From: Stappia sp.
GTDB lineage: Bacteria; Pseudomonadota; Alphaproteobacteria; Rhizobiales; Stappiaceae
Assembly (NCBI GenBank): GCA_002722295.1
Contig: PBLF01000020.1
Span: 124,388-188,387 of the forward strand
DNA: 64,000 bases
Direction: 5' to 3'
A program made the translations under genes and the position numbers. Every line of letters starts with the position of its first letter. The stretch's first letter is position 1. This document shows positions 59,275-64,000 of this stretch, piece by piece. The notes beneath the pieces were generated by a model. The model was not told where the DNA came from, ran no database searches, and saw nothing but the letters and a program-made list of their open reading frames with translations.

Positions 59275-60054
59275 TTGTCGAACGCTGCCGGTCCTGACGC
59301 GGATCCGGGTGTCATGCCCGTTTTGCCGCCGATCCTCGCCAGTCATCCGGTGGCTCCGGAATGCGATCCCTTCGCCCACGCGATGGCAGGCGCAGGGAAG
59401 GCTGAGTTTCGTGCCGGTGATGTGGTGTGGTCGCGGGCGCAAGACAGGCTCGCCGCCGCGATCGTTCTGGAGCCTACCGTTTCACCCGCGCGATGCCCGG
59501 AAATGCTGTTCCTGACCATGGTCGCGGTGGTCGAGGCACTTGGGGCCTGCGTTCGTCCGGAGCTAGCTCTCACGCACCGCTGGCCCGCGCGCCTGCTTGC
59601 CAACGGCGGTGAGTTTGGCCGTGTCCGCATCTGCTGGAGTGATGCGCTTGACGAGGATGGCGCCCCATTCTGGCTTGTGATCGGGGTGGAAATACAGATC
59701 GCCGAGGCGGAAACTGCGGTGGAGCCGGGAGAGATTCCCGGGGTGACGAGCCTTGCCGGGGAACAGGCGGGCGAACTGGACCGTGGGCGCATTCTCGAGG
59801 CCGTCTGCCGCCATCTCCTGAGCTGGATCCAGACCTGGGAGCATGACGGTTTGTCTCCGGTGCGCGACGCCTGGCTCTATCGGGCGGAAGGCTATCGCGA
59901 ACGGATCGCCGTGGAGGTCAGCCACGGAATGGTGGAGGGTGTCTTTCTCGGTCTCGACGGGCAGGGCAACTTGCTGTTGAAAGAGGAGGGGCCCATCGAT
60001 GGCACCCGCGTCGTGATGCTCGATGCGGCGCTGGCCGAGATGGAAACCCTGTAG
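59275..60054 (+). CDS. Biotin/lipoate ligase-like protein of the fdh operon (DUF4444 type)
   Basis: A roughly 259-residue protein resembling the biotin/lipoate ligase fold: VVWSRAQDRLAAAIVLEPTV, EMLFLTMVAVVEALGACV, LTHRWPARLLANGGEFGRVR, FWLVIGVEIQI and a C-terminal LGLDGQGNLLLKEEGP barrel-like part. The GRGRxG ATP-binding motif of true BirA is not evident, so it may be a non-catalytic or altered member. The start is TTG 59275 with GAGG seven bases upstream; ATG 59314 is an alternative. The conserved operon position is notable because no biotin protein is nearby. Confidence 0.68.
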   Translation: MSNAAGPDADPGVMPVLPPILASHPVAPECDPFAHAMAGAGKAEFRAGDVVWSRAQDRLAAAIVLEPTVSPARCPEMLFLTMVAVVEALGACVRPELALTHRWPARLLANGGEFGRVRICWSDALDEDGAPFWLVIGVEIQIAEAETAVEPGEIPGVTSLAGEQAGELDRGRILEAVCRHLLSWIQTWEHDGLSPVRDAWLYRAEGYRERIAVEVSHGMVEGVFLGLDGQGNLLLKEEGPIDGTRVVMLDAALAEMETL

Positions 60055-60147
60055 GGCCGCTTGGGCGTCCGCCTTTCCGTCCGACGAGGCCTTGAACGGC
60101 ACGGAAGTGGGGACCTGCCTCATCAACACTCATCCCGGAGCACGATC

Positions 60148-60633
60148 ATGACCCGAATGCTGAAGGCGATCCGCCTCGACCTGTCGGACACGCGAGTGTT
60201 CCCGCTTGCGGCTGAGCCCGATGACTGGGTCATTCCGGGCACATTCGCCTTTCGTGCCTTCACCGACGAGGGGCTCTCCGGCAAGGAGCGTCAGGCGTTC
60301 GTCTCCGGCTTTCTGTCCCTTGGAAACTTCGGCTGGACCACACTGGCGACACCGGCCGAAATCGGCGACGACGACCGGGCGGCGCTTGTCGAGCGTCTGG
60401 CGGAGCATTTCGCCGCCGAGCATGGCGCGCCGTCCGTGGATGCGGCGCGAGAGGTGGCCGAGGCAGAGATCGCCGATGCCTGCGAGATCGCCTCGGGCCT
60501 CGAGGTCAATGCCCTGCTGGCGATCGAACGCGAAATGGACGAAGACGGAACCATCCGCGAGCGCTTTCATCTCGTGGCACATGACAGTTCCGGAGATCAT
60601 GCGCGAGTGTGGGATGTGAGCGAGGACGAGTGA
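60148..60633 (+). CDS. DUF6505-like protein of the fdh operon
   Basis: A 161-residue soluble protein: LKAIRLDLSDTRVFPLAAEP, DWVIPGTFAFRAFTDEGLSG and SGFLSLGNFGWTTLATPAEI. A helical, acidic region and a C-terminal DHARVWDVSEDE follow. I place it in DUF6505 by memory, with moderate certainty. No catalytic motif is obvious. Its stop overlaps the next start by one base (TGATG). Likely a cytoplasmic maturation factor, by context only. Confidence 0.7.
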   Translation: MTRMLKAIRLDLSDTRVFPLAAEPDDWVIPGTFAFRAFTDEGLSGKERQAFVSGFLSLGNFGWTTLATPAEIGDDDRAALVERLAEHFAAEHGAPSVDAAREVAEAEIADACEIASGLEVNALLAIEREMDEDGTIRERFHLVAHDSSGDHARVWDVSEDE

Positions 60634-61649
60634 TGCCGAATTTCTGGAAATCATCAGGCATTCACTTGCTCGAGCGTGATCGCAACGGCTGGCTGACCGT
60701 CACGCCGGATTTCCTGCGCGCCTATTACACTCGCCCGGAAATCCATCCCGTCGAGGAAAGCTGTCTTGCCGAGCATGCGCTGTTCGAGCGTCTGATGGCG
60801 GAACCTTTCGCGGAGGTCGACGAGGCGGAGATCGCTGCAATCCAGGACAGGGACGCGGCCGAAAACTACCGGCTCCTTCTGGCGTTTCGCGATCACCTCG
60901 TGCGGCATGGAACAGTGGAGTCCGCCTACGCCGCGCTGTTCTCCTCGCCGACGCCGCTGAGCATCCCGCCCGTTTTCCTGGATCAGTTGGTCCATCTCAT
61001 CGTGCACAACATGTTGCGCAGGATCGCCGACCCGATGCGGGCGCGCGCCGGCGAACTTTTCTTCCGGGAACAGGTCGTTACCACGGGCGACGGGCAACTC
61101 ATGCTCGCGGATGCGGAAATTGTCGAGAACTGGACGAAGACCGGCGGCTTCGGAGGGCTCGGGGCGCTTCTGGCCGAGAGCGGTACGCCCATGCGCGGGC
61201 TTTCGCTGGATGTTCTGGGAGAGGACAATCGCGACCTCTACTGGGAGAGGTCGGACCGGTTCGATACCGCCATCGACTTCCGCTTCACCGAACCGGCGCT
61301 TGATGCCTTCGCGCGCGTTGTGGAGACCTGGGTCGCTCACTTCCACGGTTTGCGCGTGCGGGTGCAACCGCAGCAGTCAATCCGTGATGAACGCTGGTCC
61401 TGGCACATTGGACTGGATGCGGAGGCAACTCGCCTTCTCAATGCCCTGTATGAAGGCAAGATGCTTGACGAGGGCGCGCTTTCCCGGATCATTGCCCTGT
61501 TCCGGCTCGATTTCGAGGAGCGGGGCGATGTTGTCGAAACCATGCGGGGAAAGCCGGTCTGGCTCGGTCTGGCCATGGGGAGCGACGGCAAGCTGCGGAT
61601 GAAACCGCAGAACCTGCTGACCAACCTGCCACTGCGGCGCCGCAACTGA
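60633..61649 (+). CDS. DUF6352-like protein of the fdh operon
   Basis: A 338-residue soluble protein starting MPNFWKSSGIHLLERDRNGW, LTVTPDFLRAYYTRPEIHPV, with LVHLIVHNMLRRIADPMRAR, AGELFFREQVVTTGDGQLML, SWHIGLDAEATRLLNALYEG and a C-terminal LRMKPQNLLTNLPL. I assign it to DUF6352 by memory. No known catalytic motif is seen; several conserved His and Glu residues may bind metal. It is coupled to the previous gene by a one-base overlap. Confidence 0.72.
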   Translation: MPNFWKSSGIHLLERDRNGWLTVTPDFLRAYYTRPEIHPVEESCLAEHALFERLMAEPFAEVDEAEIAAIQDRDAAENYRLLLAFRDHLVRHGTVESAYAALFSSPTPLSIPPVFLDQLVHLIVHNMLRRIADPMRARAGELFFREQVVTTGDGQLMLADAEIVENWTKTGGFGGLGALLAESGTPMRGLSLDVLGEDNRDLYWERSDRFDTAIDFRFTEPALDAFARVVETWVAHFHGLRVRVQPQQSIRDERWSWHIGLDAEATRLLNALYEGKMLDEGALSRIIALFRLDFEERGDVVETMRGKPVWLGLAMGSDGKLRMKPQNLLTNLPLRRRN

Positions 61650-61671
61650 GCGGCTACCGAAAGACCGTTTC

Positions 61672-62598
61672 ATGTCATCCAGCCCGACTTCGGGTGTGAG
61701 TTCCGGCGAGAATGGCCGGGCCATTCTCTTCATGCTGGCTGCCATGGCCGGTTTCATCTTCAACGACAGTCTGACGAAGCTGACGGCCGACCATCTGCCA
61801 CTGGGACAGATCATGTTCCTGCGCGGCCTGATGGCGATCTCGCTGTTGCTCGTGCTGTGCTTTCTGGACGGTTCGATCCGCAAGCTCGGCCTTGTGTTCA
61901 ATCCGCTGATCGGTTTGCGCGTCCTGGCGGAGGTTCTCGGCGCCCTGTTTTACCTCAAGGCACTTTTCAACATGCCGCTCGCCAACGCGACGGCGATCAT
62001 GCAGGTGCAGCCTCTTGCGATCACGGCCGGTGCGGCCCTGTTTCTGGGAGCGCCGGTCGGGTGGCGTCGATGGAGCGCGATTGCCGTCGGCTTCGGCGGA
62101 GTTCTCCTGATTGTCCGGCCGGGCATGGCCGGGTTCGACGCCTGGTCGCTATGGGCTCTTGCGGCCGTGGTCTGTGTTGTCTCGCGCGACCTGCTGACGA
62201 GCCGCACGCCACGGAACATTCCCACCTACATCATCACGCTTGCCTCGCTGTCCGGTGTCGCGGCCGCCGGCGCCGGGCTTTCCAGCGTCGAGACCTGGGT
62301 GACGCCGAGGGCTGGCGACATGGCGGCGCTGGCCGCGGCGGCCTGCTTCATTCTTGTCGGTTTCGTTTCCATCATCAGCGCGATGCGCACCGGTGATATC
62401 TCGCTGGTGGCACCGTTCCGGTATTCGATCATTCTGTGGGCCATTCTGATCGGCTACCTTGTATGGGGTGACGTCCCCGACGGTCAGACTCTCATCGGCA
62501 TCGGAATCCTTGTGGTGACCGGCCTTTACAGCCTGATGCGTGAACGCAAGTTGCTGCGCAAGCCGGGGCCGGCCGCAAAGGCCACGCCGCTGCGGTGA
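61672..62598 (+). CDS. EamA/DMT-family transporter
   Basis: A 308-residue protein with ten predicted TM helices in two EamA repeats: AILFMLAAMAGFIFNDSLTK, GQIMFLRGLMAISLLLVLCF in the first; VAPFRYSIILWAILIGYLVW in the second. It lies 22 bases after the DUF6352 gene, so it may be read from the fdh operon. The substrate is unknown; relatives export amino acids or nucleoside-like metabolites. Confidence 0.88.
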   Translation: MSSSPTSGVSSGENGRAILFMLAAMAGFIFNDSLTKLTADHLPLGQIMFLRGLMAISLLLVLCFLDGSIRKLGLVFNPLIGLRVLAEVLGALFYLKALFNMPLANATAIMQVQPLAITAGAALFLGAPVGWRRWSAIAVGFGGVLLIVRPGMAGFDAWSLWALAAVVCVVSRDLLTSRTPRNIPTYIITLASLSGVAAAGAGLSSVETWVTPRAGDMAALAAAACFILVGFVSIISAMRTGDISLVAPFRYSIILWAILIGYLVWGDVPDGQTLIGIGILVVTGLYSLMRERKLLRKPGPAAKATPLR

Positions 62599-62676
62599 GG
62601 CCGAACGCATCGCATGGTTGCGCGGTCGCGCGGCTTCTCTCTTGCCAAGAACGTTGAAAGCACCCTAGGAAAGCGC

Positions 62677-63900
62677 ATGACCCAAAGCCTTCCGACGGAT
62701 GTCGCGGCGCGGCGTCCCACGATCGCCCTGCTCGTTGCCGTCTCCGCCGTTAATCCCCTCGCACTGAACATCTATCTGCCGTCCATGCCCTCGCTGGCGG
62801 GCGTGTTCGACACGAGCGCGGGTGTGGTCCAGCTTATCCTCTCGCTCTATCTGGCTGCCGTCGCCGTGGCACAGATTGCCATCGGTCCCTTGTCCGACCG
62901 GCATGGCCGGCGGCCGGTGCTCGTCTGGGGACTTGGCATCTTCGTCATCGGGAGCCTTGTGTGCGCGCTTGCGGACACAATCTCGGTCATGATCGCGGGG
63001 CGGGTGCTGCAGGCCGTGGGTGGATGCGCGGGAATCGTGCTGGGCCGTGCGATCGTTAGGGATCTTTATGACCGCTCGCAGGCGGCGAGCATGATCGGCT
63101 ATGTCACGATGGGGCTTGCGGTCGCCCCCATGATAGGACCGGCCATCGGTGGTCTGCTGCACGAGCAATTCGGATGGCGAACCAACTCATGGCTGATGCT
63201 GGTTGCCGGGCTTGCGGTGTTTGCCTGGGCGTATTTCGAACTTCATGAGACAAATCACGCGCGCGTTCGCGAAGGCGGGCTGCGCGGCCTGGCGCGCACC
63301 TACGCGGTGCTGCTTCGCTCACCGCTTTTCCTTGCCTATGCCACCACGGCGGCCTTTACCTCGGGCGTGTTCTTCACGTTTCTCGGGGGCGCACCTTTCG
63401 TCTCCGTGAAGCTTCTGGACATGACGCCGTCCGAATACGGCTTCTATTTCATGATGGTAGCGGGCGGATATATCGTCGGGAACTGGCTGTCGGGCCGTTT
63501 CTCGGCCCGTGTCGGTCTGGGCCGCATGATCAATGCGGGCAATGTGACCGTCGTGATTGCAGTCGGTGCGATCGCGGCAAGCTTTGGTCTCGGCTACATC
63601 CACCCGCTTTCGCTGTTCCTGCCCATGTTCCTTGTCGGTATCGGCAATGGCATGACGTTGCCCAATGCGATCGCCGGCGCGGTGAGTGTCCGGCCGGATC
63701 TGGCCGGGGCTGCTTCCGGTTTCTCCGGATCGCTTCAGATCGGGGCCGGGGCCGTTGCTTCGGCTCTTTGCGGTTGGCTGCTTTCCGGAGTCCTTTGGCC
63801 CGGCACGATCTGGCCCATGGTTCTCGTCATGGCGTCATCGTGCGTCGTGACCGTGATTGCCGGAATTGCGGCGCGAATCCTGGAGGATCAGGCGGCGTAA
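62677..63900 (+). CDS. Bcr/CflA-family drug resistance MFS transporter
   Basis: A 407-residue, 12-TM MFS protein. Diagnostic parts are NPLALNIYLPSMPSLAGVFD, QLILSLYLAAVAVAQIAIGP, LSDRHGRRPVLVWG and GCAGIVLGRAIVRDLYDR. These are Bcr/CflA hallmarks. It should expel small hydrophobic or peptide-type compounds by proton antiport. ATG 62677 has TAGGAAAG upstream. 63901-64000 shows no gene. Confidence 0.9.
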   Translation: MTQSLPTDVAARRPTIALLVAVSAVNPLALNIYLPSMPSLAGVFDTSAGVVQLILSLYLAAVAVAQIAIGPLSDRHGRRPVLVWGLGIFVIGSLVCALADTISVMIAGRVLQAVGGCAGIVLGRAIVRDLYDRSQAASMIGYVTMGLAVAPMIGPAIGGLLHEQFGWRTNSWLMLVAGLAVFAWAYFELHETNHARVREGGLRGLARTYAVLLRSPLFLAYATTAAFTSGVFFTFLGGAPFVSVKLLDMTPSEYGFYFMMVAGGYIVGNWLSGRFSARVGLGRMINAGNVTVVIAVGAIAASFGLGYIHPLSLFLPMFLVGIGNGMTLPNAIAGAVSVRPDLAGAASGFSGSLQIGAGAVASALCGWLLSGVLWPGTIWPMVLVMASSCVVTVIAGIAARILEDQAA

Positions 63901-64000
63901 GCCGGTAGCGTCCACGCACGTGGTGTAATTTCAGCGCCGTCGAAGGTGTAATCCCGGGTGGTCACCGAGGTGTATGATCGAGGTGGAGTTTGGCGACTTC

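Noticed and set aside
1..64000. Mobile elements, CRISPR arrays, tRNA or rRNA genes, prophage
   Set aside because: No transposase, integrase, regular spaced repeats, tRNA T-loop/acceptor pattern or phage gene was recognised by reading. A tRNAscan and repeat search would be decisive.

Overview
The window is GC-rich, densely packed chromosomal DNA that looks like a marine or soil alphaproteobacterium of the Hyphomicrobiales (Rhizobiales), perhaps near Stappiaceae. This placement is inferred from gene content: an hmu haem locus with TGA-N9-TCA iron-responsive boxes, a PleC/DivJ-like histidine kinase, alphaproteobacterial-type CobS/CobT, DUF1289, and a Mo formate dehydrogenase operon with alphaproteobacterial accessory genes. 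I found no tRNA, rRNA, CRISPR array, transposase, integrase or prophage gene. All genes look chromosomal and vertically plausible.

Layout. 1-7.5 kb: haem/iron uptake (hmuT partial and hmuS on the minus strand; a TonB-dependent receptor, a small secreted protein, exbB, two exbD and tonB on the plus strand). 7.5-13.3 kb: DUF2254 membrane protein, extensin-like protein, an XRE-cupin regulator divergent from an omega-aminotransferase, and an inositol-monophosphatase-family enzyme. 13.4-18.6 kb: a cobalamin riboswitch drives a five-gene ECF-type cobalt importer, followed by a CsoR/RcnR-family sensor and an RcnA-type exporter. 18.6-28.5 kb: small regulator/enzyme pairs, including two divergent citrate synthase-like genes, one of them fused to a helix-turn-helix; also pdxY, two MerR units, dusA and a TauE-type exporter. 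28.5-41 kb: aspartic protease, DUF1289, DUF900 lipoprotein, cobS/cobT, a membrane AraC regulator next to a frameshifted hydrolase, a sensor kinase, a uracil-DNA glycosylase-like protein, a periplasmic rhodanese, Lrp, DUF302 and a beta-hydroxyacid dehydrogenase. 41-46 kb: a GcvA-like LysR and a polar amino-acid ABC cluster that lacks its ATPase but carries a PLP gamma-family enzyme. 46-61.6 kb: molybdenum and formate. fdhD-mobA-mobB-moeA are translationally coupled on the minus strand behind two tandem BLUF-type genes; mrp and a ten-gene formate dehydrogenase region lie on the plus strand. 61.7-63.9 kb: an EamA exporter and a Bcr/CflA efflux pump.

Functional themes. Cobalt import under B12 control, cobalt/nickel efflux under metal-sensor control, and cobS/cobT together manage the cobalamin supply. 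MoeA, MobA, MobB and FdhD make and sulfurate the bis-MGD cofactor needed by the Tat-exported formate dehydrogenase, which feeds electrons through FdhB and cytochrome b to quinone. The least understood parts are the BLUF pair (one intact, one with the photochemical Tyr and Gln replaced), the uncharacterised genes at the end of the fdh operon, the HTH-citrate synthase divergent pair, and a second ExbD whose essential Asp is Asn.
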